The notes under the pieces: generated by a model | Databases searched by the model: none | Told to the model about the DNA's origin: nothing | What the model saw: only the letters and a program-made list of their open reading frames with translations | Part shown: one piece after another, positions 40,508 through 52,302 of the stretch | How positions within the stretch are numbered: position 1 is the first letter of the stretch | Layout of the letters: every line of letters starts with the position of its first letter | Made by a program: the position numbers and the translations under genes | Source: Symbiodinium natans | Lineage: Eukaryota; Sar; Dinophyceae; Suessiales; Symbiodiniaceae | Assembly (NCBI GenBank): GCA_905221605.1 | Contig: CAJNDS010002113.1 | Coordinates: 745,001 to 809,000 of the forward strand | Direction: 5' to 3' | Length of the DNA stretch: 64,000 nt

Positions 40508-42330
40508 ACATACGAAACAGTAGTCGACAGCCCCTGAGGTAGAGGGTGCAGCCCCCATGTTCGAATTCTACTCCCCAAGTCCAAGTGCTTTATCCTACAA
40601 CTGTTCCTCAGGGCCAGCGCAGTTGGGCTTGTCCTCTTTTTCGGCCAGGCCTGGTTGGCCCTACGTCAGCTCTTGGGGTTTAAGGTCGGGTTTAAGGTTG
40701 AACTAGACAAGGTCAAGTATTGGCCCATGGATTCGGGCGACACATTGAACACGTCGCGCTGCTTTGGACTTTGGCCATGGGGAGCGTGAGGTTGTATGGG
40801 CGTAGACTCTCCACTTGCGCGAGCGTGAGCGTCGAGACCCTGCGCCCGGATAGGTTGCTGAGCTGTTCGCACCAGCCATGGGCGTGATCATGCTGACGCT
40901 TGGCTTAGAACATCGGGGCCTGCCTGGGAGCTTTTTGGGGCTTGACAAGGTCAAGTTGCAAGACTGCGGAGGGTTGCGTGAGACTTCGTCACCTCACTGA
41001 CCCAGCCCAGTCATGTCTCATGTTATGAGCACCTGACAACCGAACCCTGGCGCTGTTCAAAACCAATGTAAAGATCCCGAACCCACGTTCTGGGAGCAAA
41101 AGCCACCGTACACTTTTCATCGGTTTCCCCTTGTCCTGCTCTTCGTCAGCGTGTTGAAGCGGACCCTTGCCGTGTGACGGTGCAAGGAACCGCTTCTCCG
41201 TGCAGTCGGCCGTGCTTGCTTTCAACAGCCTGCAACAAGGACTTGTTTGGCACAGCGTGCGCTGTTTTGGGGTCTTTAAGGGCCATCACCTGCTTGAATA
41301 GTACATGAAGCTGCGCTCGCTTGGGTACCCCGGAGAAAGGGCGCCTGGGCAGGCACCGTTTGCGGAATGTGTCCCGTAGAGAACATCAGCACCAGCGCTT
41401 AGGTACTTTGTGGCGTTCCTCATTTCGTTCCAGCTGCCCCTTCCTGGGCATCATGAGAAGACTCTCCATGACATCGAGGCTTAGCGGCCCGGTGTAGCCA
41501 TGGACACGGAAAGGAGGGTCTGCAGCGTTGGCAGGGTTCTTTGCTCGGCTTTCGATTGGGTTTGGACGAGCATGTGCATGTTGATAGGTTCTTGCAAAGT
41601 TCCCACAGCTGTTCCTCGGCAACACGTAAAGCATCATGATTGCTGCAAATGGTGGCAAACTGGACGAAAACGATTGTCTCGCGAGCCACTTTGAGATGCC
41701 AGCTGTTGGATGGCGGTCACTCAAAAACCCCTTTTGCAGAGGTGCTTGGTAGGTGCTTGGTGCAGCGGCCCTCTATGTTTCCATGATTTTCCATGCATGT
41801 ACACATTCCGACAGGCGAAGGGCTCTCGCGATCCGCTGACCAGGGGCCGAAAGCGCTTGGGTATGTCCTACCAGACCGTCTGATTTGGCGAGCATTTGGC
41901 GAGTGCAGTCGTTTCGTCACTTGTCTCTTGTCACCCTCCTTTTCTTTTGCCATGGAGCCTCACTACATGAACGTCCAGCCAAAAATGAGTTTGGGATGAT
42001 GTCTTTTGGTCGACCAGCTCATTCTACTATCATCGCTCTTGAAAGCCCCGAGATGTAAAAGCCAGAGGCATGCTGGATGTAGCACAGTCACGCGGATCAA
42101 GGAAAACAGTGCGTGTCGATTCGGCTGGCACAGCAGACTTCAGAACAGTCTCCTCCCCAACTCATGCTTAGAGGGTTGACATTTCGAGATGCCCGTTTCT
42201 TCCATACCAGGGGGGCCCACCATAGCTGGTGGGCCTCTTCGCTGTGTGGACAATTTTGTCTTCATTAGTCAGGTGTTCGGAATCAGGTGTTCCCAACATA
42301 GGGGCACGACGCAGGCTATATTTACTACAT
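39400..42330. other. no confidently assigned gene
   Basis: Mixed-composition sequence with a C-run/A-run junction (40476-40509) and overlapping open frames of 60-180 codons on both strands. No recognised motifs and few telomeric units. Confidence 0.35.
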
Positions 42331-42339
42331 AGTTCTGAC

Positions 42340-42480
42340 ATGGTACTTACAATGTGCTTGCATGTTGCCCACATTGTGCTTACCTGGTGCTTCTTTCATC
42401 ATGCTTACATGGTGCGTAGTGCCTTTTGGTGCTTACATTGTGCTCAGGCGGTGCTTATTTGGTGCTTACATGGCTCTCAC
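42340..42480 (+). repeat. degenerate GTGCTTACATGG tandem
   Basis: About eleven imperfect copies of (T)GGTGCTTACAT at roughly 12-bp spacing, with spacing irregularities. Confidence 0.8.
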
Positions 42481-43345
42481 ACTGCAGCACTTTCATGCTT
42501 TTCCCATGCAACACGCCTTGCATGTTCCTTCAGCGGCAGTTGCAAGTGAATCCCACATCGGCACCTTACACCAAGCAAGACCACATGAGTGTGCAGGTTT
42601 CTCTGCCCAGGACCCCAGCATATGTCGCACATCAGATGATATCAGATGACAACACTGTTCCAGCTTCCCTGCGCTTGGGAAAGCCTTCATATCTTTGTGA
42701 CCCTCGATGGCGTGTTTCGGCTCAAGCGGCATTGGGGAGGGGGGGCTGCACGATACATGCTGAGCTTGAATTCCAGGCGTTCGCGGCCCCAACCATGGCG
42801 GAGCCAACAAGCAGCCTGGTGGAAAAGGCCAGCCTTGCGGGAGTGACGGGTGCTGGAGGGTTTGTAGAGTAGGGCGCAGCCCTGGACCCTACACACCCTC
42901 TAAAGCAAGCTGGCAAGGAAGTCGAAACATCTACAAATCAACAAAACCACAAACTGATCCCCAATCCCTTTGCCAACAACAACACTTCGCCGCGGAGCTT
43001 GAGATCCCTCGCAATTCTACTTTGGGCACCGAGGGCTTGAAGGCAGAACACCCCGAGGTTGCAGCGTCGCAGGGATAGCGATGAGAACTTCACGGCTTGA
43101 GTTGAACTCCCGTTCTGCGTTGGCGCATGCAAGCTCGGGCTAGTTGGCGTCCCAGGTGTTTTGTGATCAATTCCCCAAAAGTGGGGTACCCTGAATACAA
43201 GGACCCGTTGTGTCGTACTCGAAAGGGGGCCCTAATCTGGGGCTGCGTTTTCTGCAGCCTGCTGGTAGGTGACAGGTGCCAGCATTCACTCACCTGCTCC
43301 GGGAAACCCGTGCTAAACCCCTTGGATCCCAAAAGCTCCTAAACA

Positions 43346-43367
43346 CTCTCTCTCTCTCTCTCTCTCT
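43346..43367 (+). repeat. (CT)n microsatellite
   Basis: About eleven CT units. Confidence 0.95.
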
Positions 43368-43444
43368 ATAGATACATTTTTTTAATGGCTACTCAGGACA
43401 CCCTAACTGTTTGTGGAAACCAGGACCCGCATTAAAGCCAAAGC

Positions 43445-43668
43445 TGCTACTGCTACTACTACTGCTAGTGCTACGACGACGGCGACGACGACGACCGACA
43501 ACCGCGACGACCCGACGACCACGACGACCACTCCTACTCCTACTACTCCTACTACTCCTCCTACTCCTCCTACTCCTACTCCTACTCCTACTCCTACTCC
43601 TACTCCTACTCCTACTCCTCCTCCTCCTCCTCCTCCTCCTCCTCCTCCTCCTCCTCCTCCTCCTCCTC

Positions 43669-43712
<44 letters not shown>

Positions 43713-43715
43713 GCT
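43445..43715 (+). repeat. CTA/CGA/CTC trinucleotide block
   Basis: CTACTACTG, then CGACGACGG, CTCCTA hexamers, CTC and CTA trimers in succession. Long open frames on all strands (poly-L, poly-P, poly-S, poly-R, poly-G) are artefacts. Confidence 0.97.
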
Positions 43716-43865
43716 TGTTGCATTTATCTCATCCCAATGAAATGTACATAAACTCCTGTTCAAAAAAACATGTAAATTGCCCGGACCGTTTAAAGAGGGC
43801 GAAAACCAGCTTCGACTGTGTCCGGGGGCCGGGGCAAACTAAAGTAGGTGCAGCATCATCCTGTA

Positions 43866-43976
43866 CATATGTATAATTATATTTATATATATATATATAT
43901 GCTGTACTACATATTCTACTATGTACTATATATATATATGTCTCATACCATATCTTATACTATATATTATACTAAC
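43866..43976. repeat. TA-rich block
   Basis: TATATATAT with TACTATATA and CATAT units. Confidence 0.85.
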
Positions 43977-44111
43977 GTGTCGAGGTCAAGGTCAAGATCA
44001 TGGGCGTGGAGGTAGAGCGGGACGATGAGCCCCCTGGAGGAAACCACTGTTGACATGGTCCTCTGAGGCCGAGTGCTTGTGGCTTCTGGAGGATTTTAGG
44101 CTTTGTAGGGT

Positions 44112-44669
44112 TTAGAGCACGCGAATCTCCGAGCGCGAGAAAGAGAAAGAGAGAGGGTTTTTTAGTGGCTTCTGGAGGATGACAAGACTAATGCCGAACA
44201 CGGGTCCGAAGAATAAGTCCCGCCACTCGAGCCAGAGCTTGCAGACATGCTTTGTGTTGTCAACCGGTGTCAACCATGGCAGTGGCACTTTTTGAGAATC
44301 ATATGTTCGCCTCAGTCGTGATTCCGAGCTGCTTTGGATGAAGAACTGTGAAAGGGTTCTGTCCACATCGTGGCTCCCAGCTCGCGCATTTCTGCTGAGG
44401 GGGTGGCATTTCGTCATGGCCTTCCCGGTCCCGGTGGGATCTGCATGCACCCTGCCTAACAGTTCAGATTGAGACAGGCTTGCACAACGAGTCCGAAGTA
44501 TACGGTTTAAGCCAGCGTAGACCCCAAACAGTGAGACACCATAAGGACACGCAAAAGCATTCCAATCGTCCAAAAGCAACGACAGAATCGCATGTGGCGA
44601 TCCGTTTCGCATTTGGCGCACACACACACAGACGTCAACAGCGACGACCGTTTCGCATTCGGCGAGCAC
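44112..44669 (-). CDS. hypothetical minus-strand open frame, 185 codons
   Basis: One of the longest open frames not explained by simple repeats. It reads MLAECETVVAVDVCVCVRQM at its N-terminus, then ILSLLLDDWNAFACPYGVSL, VDRTLSQFFIQSSSESRLRR and LWLEWRDLFFGPVFGISLVI, ending in SFSFSRSEIRVL. Composition is sensible apart from a short CA-repeat-derived VCVCV. No splice-like need, no recognised family. It could be a real single-exon gene, part of a transposon, or chance. Confidence 0.35.
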   Translation of the reverse strand: MLAECETVVAVDVCVCVRQMRNGSPHAILSLLLDDWNAFACPYGVSLFGVYAGLNRILRTRCASLSQSELLGRVHADPTGTGKAMTKCHPLSRNARAGSHDVDRTLSQFFIQSSSESRLRRTYDSQKVPLPWLTPVDNTKHVCKLWLEWRDLFFGPVFGISLVILQKPLKNPLSFSFSRSEIRVL

Positions 44670-44745
44670 AGACGTCCAAAAGTTGACATCTCGCGGCCAC
44701 GGACGTCCAAAAGCAACGATGGCTGCGCGTTTCGGGAACGCACAA
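44566..44745. repeat. degenerate GACGTCCAAAAGCAACGA repeat
   Basis: Four irregular units each starting near (GA)CGTCCAAAAG or GACGTCAACAG, with recurring GTTTCGCATTTGGCG / GTTTCGCATTCGGCG. Unit length varies between about 30 and 65 bp. Confidence 0.6.
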
Positions 44746-45648
44746 GCAACAAAAAAGACTAGCAGTTTCGAGGATGGCGAACGCGGCCACGCCCCACGTC
44801 TGGGCGAGAGTGCCCTAAACCGACCAGGCTACGCGAAGAACCTTGCGGTCCCGCCGGCAGGCGCTCCGTACGCCGTCATTTATCTCCCTCTGCGGTGAAC
44901 AGAAGATTCACGCACACGCCCAAGAATTAATGATCTTAAGTTCGCAAGCCGGATCTTGAAATTCAGTTCGCACCCCTCAAATCCACGAAGAAACTAAAAA
45001 ACACAATAAAATAAGATGAACTAAGTGAATGAAACATCCAAATGTCTTTTCCGAGCTTGGGGAGTTTTCTTCGTTCGCGACTTTCTTGATTTTCATGCAC
45101 TTACTGAGTTCACTTGTAATCTCGTGACATTTTCTCACTTCATGTAATGTGAAGAGCCTGTGATCTGGAGCTTTCCTTTAGTTTTACCAGGGGCTTGGAA
45201 ATTGAACTGTTCGAGCTCAATAGAATGGAGTAACCGTGTAGACAAAGATTTCGAAATTGCAATATGAAGATGGTATTTAGAGTGCCCATATGAATATAAA
45301 GGTGGTAGGCCCCATCTTGAATATTCATGTTTCGTTCGGCTCTTAGTTTCTCATCAAAAGTGGCAATGTAATTCTATTCTATGAGACCTCGTGTGGCAAA
45401 ATGCACTCATTTGCGTGTGTCATGACTGCACTAAAAGGCCCCAACGAACAAAGTGCTGTTAAGGGCTTCTAATATTGCGTGAGCAGAACATTGAGTGGAA
45501 CCATAACGGGCACGAACTTAATATACATGGCATCTCCCGCACCCCACCCCACCCCTGGCTCCACTGGCACTCACTGGCACTCACAGATACAGGAGCCTGA
45601 GGCCCCCCCCATTCAATCTGAACGGAGCTGATTCAACCTGAATGGAAT

Positions 45649-45699
45649 CCAAGATCCAAGATTCAGGCTTTAGGGTTCAGGCTCCTTGGATTCCAGGTC
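45649..45699. repeat. inverted repeat GGAATCCAAG...CTTGGATTCC
   Basis: Exact 10-bp arms around about 30 bp that contain a TTTAGGG and repeated ATTCAGG. Possibly a small MITE. Confidence 0.55.
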
Positions 45700-45769
45700 T
45701 TATCTCCTAGGCCTAGGCCCGATTCAGATTGATTGCTGTTGGTCGGATCTGGGTTGACCTCGGAAACGG

Positions 45770-45890
45770 GGGGGGGGGGGGAGGTTTAGGGTTTAGGGTT
45801 TAGGGTTTAGGGTTTAGGGTTTAGGGTTTAGGGTTTAGGGTTTAGGGTTTAGGGTTTAGGGTTTAGGGTTTATTTAGAGTTTAGGCTTAG
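45770..45890 (+). repeat. poly-G then TTTAGGG tract
   Basis: A 12-bp G run is followed by thirteen perfect TTTAGGG units and a short decayed end, the longest perfect G-strand run in the window. No exon-like frame precedes it, so it does not fit the exon-edge pattern. Confidence 0.97.
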
Positions 45891-47526
45891 GGTTTCTGTA
45901 TGCTCACTTGCCGTAGCGGGGGGATTCGGGCTAAGGAAGCTTGCTTAGGGTTCCGGACCAGTAGGGCCCTACATGCCCAAAAGCATTCTCAGGCGATGAC
46001 CCTGCGTCCCACTTCAACCAGACAATAGACAACTGCCATGAGACATGGAAGGCTCGCGACTGCTGGTTTACGGGGCTTGCGCACACCTTCTTGCTTGAAC
46101 CCATGTCTCTTCGAGAAGGTCATGATGCCTATACACTCTAGACTCCCAACAACTGACTTATGCCGAATCACAGTGGACGACGATCTTTTGGACAGCCGGA
46201 TTCCACTTTTACCCTTGACTCGCAGGAGATGTTCCGCGCCAGCGAAACGCCAGAGTTTCCCAACTCAATGCTGAAGAAGGCACGGCGTTGATCCAAATAC
46301 TCAGGGGGAGATACACACGGATGGGGGTTTCCGAGAATAGGGGTACCCTTTTTGGGGGGTACCCTTGAAGGGGATTCGAATCTACTTATAGGGGTATGAA
46401 AGGGGTACCCCATCCCCAGATCTCTAAGTCATTGTCCATGTTGGGTGCCATGGGTGCTGAATTTCAAGCGCCGTATTTGAGCATGAACCTGAATCAACTA
46501 AATCCCAGCCACATTCAGCCCCACAAGTGTTAGGGCTCCAGCATTTAGCCATTTGTCTTGCGGGCGTGCAGGACTTTCAGGAGAAGGTGCGGCAGAAAGT
46601 CGTGACCATCTTAGAAGGCACGTAGCAGCTGCCCTGCTTTGGTGTGGGCTTAGGGCTACAGCTCTCCAGGCTTGGTTGTGGGGCTGTCCCAGTGTAGGGT
46701 TTAGGGTTCAGGGTCCTCGGTTCAGGAGACAGCAAACAGGGTCCTCTGTTCATGTGCTGTGGATTGAGATCCGCAGCTTCCATTCCCGGCCGACTGCCCA
46801 AGTCCAGATGCAAACGGGATTGGGGTTTGCGGTTTTGTACTATTATGGAGTGAAATCATGAAGCCCTATTCAGCATGGTTTCGAAGTGGCTGGAACCATA
46901 AGAATACTCCAAAGACAGCCTCTCAGCTAGCGTTTCGCGCTTGATGTTGTGTACCAAGTCTTGAGATGTCCTTGTAAGCTCTCATACGACCTGGGTCTAC
47001 GACGGCCATGTAAGCTCATAGCAGTATTCTACCCTCATAGTTTGCGTTGCTCATGCGCCGGCTATGGGATGCATGTCTTAGAGTCTCTTTCCCTGTCGAC
47101 CCTTGATCATTGCATAAACCCTGTGCGCTCATTGAGGACCGATGTTCGGGTGCCGCACGGAAATCATGCCTTCGGTGGATGGCGACGACGCTGGCAGGCA
47201 TAGATTAGCCAGCGCTTCTTGCTGCGATCTCTAGTGTCTCTAGTGACGGTAGTGTCCTTTGACCCGGGTAATGCTATAGACTTGGGCTCAGGCGGCGGCT
47301 TACATGGCTTCACGTTCATGCCTTACATAACAGACCGGACCCAACCCAGACCCAACCCACGAGACATCGCCCAAGAAGGCTGACAGTAACTTCAACAGCA
47401 ATTGCTGGCACATGCTGGCGCCCGCCTGTGACCAGCTTGCTGCAACAGTTTTCTGACTGCGGGTGGGGCATGCGCACAATCTAATGTTGACCCGGACAGA
47501 CAGGTCCGATGAACCCTGCCACGCAG

Positions 47527-47625
47527 CTGAGGAGCTGTTCCTGAAGATCGGGGTATGCGACAACGACGACTTGGCAAAGATCGCAGAGAAGGTTGAGGCC
47601 GGAACCACCACCATGTCACGGCCAG
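47527..47625 (+). CDS. exon-like island, unknown protein
   Basis: The acceptor CACGCAG is followed by AEELFLKIGVCDNDDLAKIA and EKVEAGTTTM. It is a helical, acidic, protein-like frame. Alternative GTATGC (about 47553) and GTTGAG (about 47600) donors exist. No family recognised. Confidence 0.4.
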
Positions 47626-48465
47626 TTCTCAATTGTGTACCAAGATCGTGTACTCGACTGGGCTGATATGCAACGCCCTGTCACACCCTTTCGGCTGGCT
47701 GCACAGATATATGTGTAGGTATAGATTACATATGTAGTCACGTATGTGTACATATATATTGGCTGTCTATACCCTTTCCTCACCCCACGGGCTGGGGCTG
47801 CGTGCGGCGCATCCGAATAATCGTTGCGCTTACGTCTTTTGAGATGTTGGCCCCTTGCGTGGATGGCCGAATGTCAAGTTCGTCAAGATGCCACCCGCAG
47901 CTACCATGTGGCAATCATGGCTTCCAGGGTAAGAACGAGAACCACAAGCCCCGCCAGATGCCTTTACGTAGCATAGACACGTAGCTTAAGACCCCTGAGG
48001 TCATAGTGAGAGGGAAAGTTATAATGAGGACCCCTCGAAACCTTGCGAAAACTCTAGACCCTAAATCTCATATCTCTAAGGTACCAGTCCTGGACCCTAA
48101 CCCGAATGATAGGTCCTTGGCACTTGGGGTCCCTGAGAAGAAGCTTGGGAGCCTTGCAGGCACGTGCGCGGATCAAGCCAGAGGCTTACGAACAGGCCAA
48201 AGTTGCCTGCCCCACGTTGATGAAAGTTGGCAAGGACGGACGTGTGTAAGGATGAGGGTTTGACCCGAAGGCCCTAAACTAAAGCCTAAGGATGAGGGTC
48301 TGACCCTAAGACCCTAAACTCTACCCCAACAGTTTCGGGTTTCAGGTATGGTGGGATTCTGGGCACGACGTGAAGTTGATGTCGAGAGTCGCGGAAGAAC
48401 CGATAATCCTGGTCTTGACTTTGGAGTGTGCTCCAACACCGGGGTCCGAGCAGTTCTGGCAACAA

Positions 48466-48822
48466 CTAGGACCCCCAGTGGCCCCGGTTGCCTGAGACAC
48501 TCCACTGTAAGCAGAAAACAGTGTCTAGCTTACTCCAAGACCTAGTCATGGACACTTGAGTCAGCTTGTTTTGCCTTGCTGCAAGAAGTTCTTTGCACGC
48601 AAGCTCAGCTCCAAGATGCTGGAGAGGAAAATGCGTCCCGGTGCGTACGCTTGAGGGAAGCTTTCCGTAGTATTCTCCGAAAAGTTTTATGATATTCCTG
48701 AAGCTCTCAAGAGCTATGAAGGCACCCTCAGTGCAAAGGGGGTGCACGTTTTCAGCCTTGCCAGCCTTGGGCACCTCAGAAAGGTCATTCAACTTCGGCA
48801 TGTTTAAAAGCGTCTTATGCAT
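48466..48822 (-). CDS. possible minus-strand gene or exon
   Basis: A 118-codon minus-strand frame: MHKTLLNMPKLNDLSEVPKA, ENVHPLCTEGAFIALESFRN, IIKLFGEYYGKLPSSVRTGT, with natural composition. A second minus-strand frame at 48921-49136 (RARVVKVSPIQVQVMMLVDV) lies just upstream, so they may be exons of one gene. No family recognised. Confidence 0.4.
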   Translation of the reverse strand: MHKTLLNMPKLNDLSEVPKAGKAENVHPLCTEGAFIALESFRNIIKLFGEYYGKLPSSVRTGTHFPLQHLGAELACKELLAARQNKLTQVSMTRSWSKLDTVFCLQWSVSGNRGHWGS

Positions 48823-48920
48823 GTGACTTGAGGGTGGTGAACTTGGGTTTCTGTTCGCAGAAGGGGCGAAGCTTTCGAAGAAGCCTTGGGGGCCGTGAGC
48901 TTCCTGTTGTGGAGGTTGAG

Positions 48921-49136
48921 CTAAGCTAAGCCATCTTTAGGGTACGCACCAAGAAGGCAGGTCGCATTCTTTGGGTCAACCTCCCCATGCGGCACTGATC
49001 CACGCAGCCAGCCTGGAGCCCCCTGAAAAAGGACTTCCACATCCACGAGCATCATCACTTGGACCTGGATGGGAGACACCTTGACAACACGTGCCCTGCA
49101 CATGTGGCTCGGCTGGATGTCCACGCTTCTTTTCAT
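48921..49136 (-). CDS. possible minus-strand exon
   Basis: The minus-strand frame includes VSPIQVQVMMLVDVEVLFQG and WLRGSVPHGEVDPKNATCLL. See the frame at 48466-48822, which would follow it on the same strand. No family recognised. Confidence 0.35.
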   Translation of the reverse strand: MKRSVDIQPSHMCRARVVKVSPIQVQVMMLVDVEVLFQGAPGWLRGSVPHGEVDPKNATCLLGAYPKDGLA

Positions 49137-50735
49137 GCGGTGAGAACTAGAAGCTGCAATGAGACTTGGATGCAGAGATTAGACTGCTCGGCTACCGGGC
49201 GGGGGCGGGGGGGAACATTTAGCCAGCACCTAGCGCCGACTCCGAGACTAAGGTGACTTTCCGCATCCCTCTTCGCGACAAACTCGAGGCGAGTTGTGGA
49301 TCCGGGTTCTTGGGTTTAGGGCTTTGAACGGGGATTGCTGCAGCGGATTGGTGTATATGATTTCAGTAGCGTTCGCTTTCGGAGTTGATTCCCTTGGCTG
49401 GGGACGGCCTGCGGCCGGGCGCAAAAAGGGATGAAGGGGCTGGAGCTTGCTTTTGGAGTGCAGATGGCGCAGCCCATTCCTAGCTACTTCTGTGCTCAAG
49501 CGTCCAAGTTCCAAGATGGATAACGTTGTTTTTGGATGCTCTCGGGTGTTGCATGCTTTGGACCAATTTTTCCACGGCGTGGTCCTTGATGTCAGGCACG
49601 TACCTCCGGACCTCCGGATGGCGAAACATATAATTATAGGGACCAGAGTCGATTTGCTGATACTAGGAAAAGGGTTCAGGGTTTAAGGTTATGGGGTACA
49701 AACCCCCCGCTAGAACAGTAGTTTAGAGATCATGGAGACAAACCCAGATGCGAAAGGGTCGAGAAGCAAAGTCGAACAAGCGACCAGGCCTTCGCAGACA
49801 CTGAAGTCCTCCGGATTTTTCGACGCCACCTATCGAGTTTCATCAGCGTGGCTGCCATGGAGCGGGCCGGATAGCCCAGCATACGGCTTGGGTTAAGCTT
49901 TAAATCCCCCTTGAAAATTATTTTTTTACATAAAACCCAAAAGGGTATTGAAAATATTCCTTTTATTATTTAGGTTCTAAGGGGAGTATAGAGCTCTGCT
50001 TTCCTATCGGACTGGAGAGGGGGAAGGGCAGCTGCGCATGTTTCTTCTGCCGGAGGGGGTAAGTAGAGTGAGAACACGAGGGATTTGAAGTGAAGAAACC
50101 GTGTCTGCGCATATTCGAACTGCAACAAAGTGCTCCCCTCTCTGGCTGCACAGGACCATGCTAAATCACAGTAGACAGTAAACTCCGCGTACGCTGCATC
50201 TTCTTCAAGTATGATTTCTGACATCAGAACTCAGCTGCGGTATAACGTGTCAAAAGCCACGAGCTGTCACCGCCAAATGGAGGGGATGCCCTAAACAAGT
50301 TAGGGTCCCTTTTTGACGGGTCCAATTCACGAAGCCTCATCTTTAGGGTATCCAAAATTTCCATAGTCTCGAGGATCCCCCCCAAATGCCCTCCCAATAG
50401 AATGCCAGCAGCCCACTTCGGGAATGTGGTTGGGGCACACGTCGTCGGCCACGATTGACATCTTCTGCATCGAAACAGTCACAAAGTCTCACGCCCCCAA
50501 AACCATCCTAAAGTCCTAGCAGCCCCCTAAACCCCAAGTAATTCAGAAGAAAAGCCCTACTACATGACGTGTCAGGAAAACGTGGTTTCGAAGTTCTTCG
50601 CCGTGCATAGTTGGAAGGCGCCGGGCTTGAAGAGAGCCTGCGACTGAGGGGCCAAGCTTCCCATTTTCTACTTCCGCCAGAAAGGGGAATCGATGGGCTT
50701 CAGGGTTTGGGGTCTTACTAGTAGGTGCTAAAGGA

Positions 50736-50769
50736 CTGCACCCTAAACCCTCAACCCTAGACCCTAAAC
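50736..50769 (+). repeat. short CCCTAAA tract
   Basis: Four C-strand units (CCCTAAA, CCCTCAA, CCCTAGA, CCCTAAA) preceding an exon-like island. Confidence 0.85.
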
Positions 50770-50774
50770 TTCGG

Positions 50775-50875
50775 TGGGGTCGAGGTCACGGAGTTTTATG
50801 GTTGGAGGATTCGGATATTCAAGTATCGGGGCTTCATGGCGCTTGCCTTGTGTTCCAAGCGTGTCAGGCAAGTGC
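50775..50875 (+). CDS. exon-like island, unknown protein
   Basis: The frame RWGRGHGVLWLEDSDIQVSG continues as LHGACLVFQACQASAGV just after the telomeric stretch. Another + frame is also open here. No family recognised. Confidence 0.3.
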
Positions 50876-51185
50876 GGGTGTCAGGAGCACGTCACCCCGG
50901 AACACCCTGTGTTGATCCCCAATTCTACACCTCTCCACGCCCCGCTGGCAGGACCTCGACGAGCTTCACCGACGTGGCTGGAACGATCCGACGCTGATGT
51001 CCGTGCCTCATGGGGGTTTTAATGTGGACGCTGTCGACTGCACCATGGGAAGTGGGAGTTAATCTTGGACCCTCTTGTGTCGGGGGCCCTCTATCGTCTG
51101 ACGTTTGGTCTGGGGAGCTCCTCGTTTTCAATTTGGTAGCAGGAATGTTTGTGGCGGCACGCCTTGATTGTTTTGTTTTTTACGG

Positions 51186-51186
<1 letters not shown>

Positions 51187-51225
<39 letters not shown>

Positions 51226-51234
51226 ACCCCCCCG
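51187..51234 (+). repeat. poly-C run (about 45 bp)
   Basis: Nearly uninterrupted C residues with one A, ending in CCCGGGAGGGG. Confidence 0.95.
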
Positions 51235-51889
51235 GGAGGGGCGACTTCTGTTTCAAAGGGGACAATCATCATACCAGCGAAGACCCCTAATAGTAACAAG
51301 ACCCACCCAACCAAGGAGTATCTCAGCAAGAGACCAAGCCCAGGCCCCCGCGGCCCACCTTTTTTAAAGGAGCGGACCCCCCAAAACCGCTCCTGCCTGA
51401 AAAATTGCAGAGGGTCCAATATGGGTAGTTCTTGATAGGGTTGGGCTGGTTTGGGCTCCCATATGAACCCTGTGTAAGCAAAAAACATGTACCCTTTATG
51501 TTTAGGGGTTAGGGTTTACCCACGGGAGTCCGGATGCAAAAAGGGTTTAGGGTTTGGGGTGGGTTGCTTCGGGGTCTGGGATGCCGCCTGGAAACCTCAC
51601 CTGAACTAGGACCAGAGTGGCATGCCCTTTTTTAGGGTTTCGGTTCCCTTATAAGCCCTTTGTAACCATCCATGCCAAAAAAGGGCACACTTTTCATTCC
51701 TAGGTGACTCGACCCAAATCAGCAATGTGTTGGGGGGGCAAGCATTCAGGATTATATGTCGGATTTTTGGGATATATGATTTCGCCTTTCAGGCTTAGGA
51801 TGGTTTGAGAAAAAGGGGGCCAACAAAGTTGCGGAGTTTAGGGGACCGCAAAGTAGGAGGAGTCCGGAAGCAAAAACGGGCTGCGATCC

Positions 51890-51945
51890 TCAGGGTTTAG
51901 GGTTTTGGGGTTTTGGGGTTTAGGGTTTAGGGTTAAGGGTTTGAA
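51890..51945 (+). repeat. TTTAGGG tract
   Basis: About six units with TTTTGGGG and TTAAGGG variants. Confidence 0.85.
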
Positions 51946-52077
51946 TAGACGCACCTCTCACGTGCCTGGGGCGGTGTTTGCTGTCTGCGTTTCGAACCTC
52001 TCCTTGTTTCTTTCAAGGCACAGGCGAGCCGGCATCTGTACCTTTTGAAAGCTTTGACATCATTGCAGTTGCGCCGT

Positions 52078-52163
52078 GCACCCTAAACTCCTAAACCCTT
52101 CCCAAAACCCTACCTAAACCCTAAATCCTAACCCTAAAAAAAACCAAAACCCTAAACCCTAAC
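52078..52163 (+). repeat. CCCTAAA tract
   Basis: Irregular C-strand units (CTCCTAAA, CCTACCTAAA, CCCTAAAAAAAA), ending in CCCTAACGCAG, the acceptor of the next island. Confidence 0.88.
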
Positions 52164-52167
52164 GCAG

Positions 52168-52264
52168 AGTCGGGCACAGGTTTCGTTGGCCTGCAGAAGG
52201 CATCACAGACTACATCTTTCAGTACACCGGAGTCCAGGACCTCCGTCGGGGCTATTGGGGGCAA
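52168..52264 (+). CDS. exon-like island, unknown (possible anoctamin gene)
   Basis: The acceptor CTAACGCAG and donor GTGAAT (52265) bound the frame VGHRFRWPAEGITDYIFQYT and GVQDLRRGYWGQ. It has C-left and G-right telomeric flanks, the right tract starting at about 52275. Aromatic-rich and clearly protein-like. It may be an upstream exon of the anoctamin-like gene, but no motif proves this. Confidence 0.5.
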
Positions 52265-52274
52265 GTGAATGGAT

Positions 52275-52302
52275 TTTGGGTTTAGGGTTTAGGGTTTAGG
52301 CT
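52275..52302 (+). repeat. TTTAGGG tract
   Basis: Three to four units starting about 10 bp after the GTGAAT donor. Confidence 0.9.

Noticed and set aside
43389-43763. Open frames of more than 100 codons in the trinucleotide block
   Set aside because: Poly-L, poly-P, poly-S, poly-R and poly-G products of CTC/CTA/CGA repeats.
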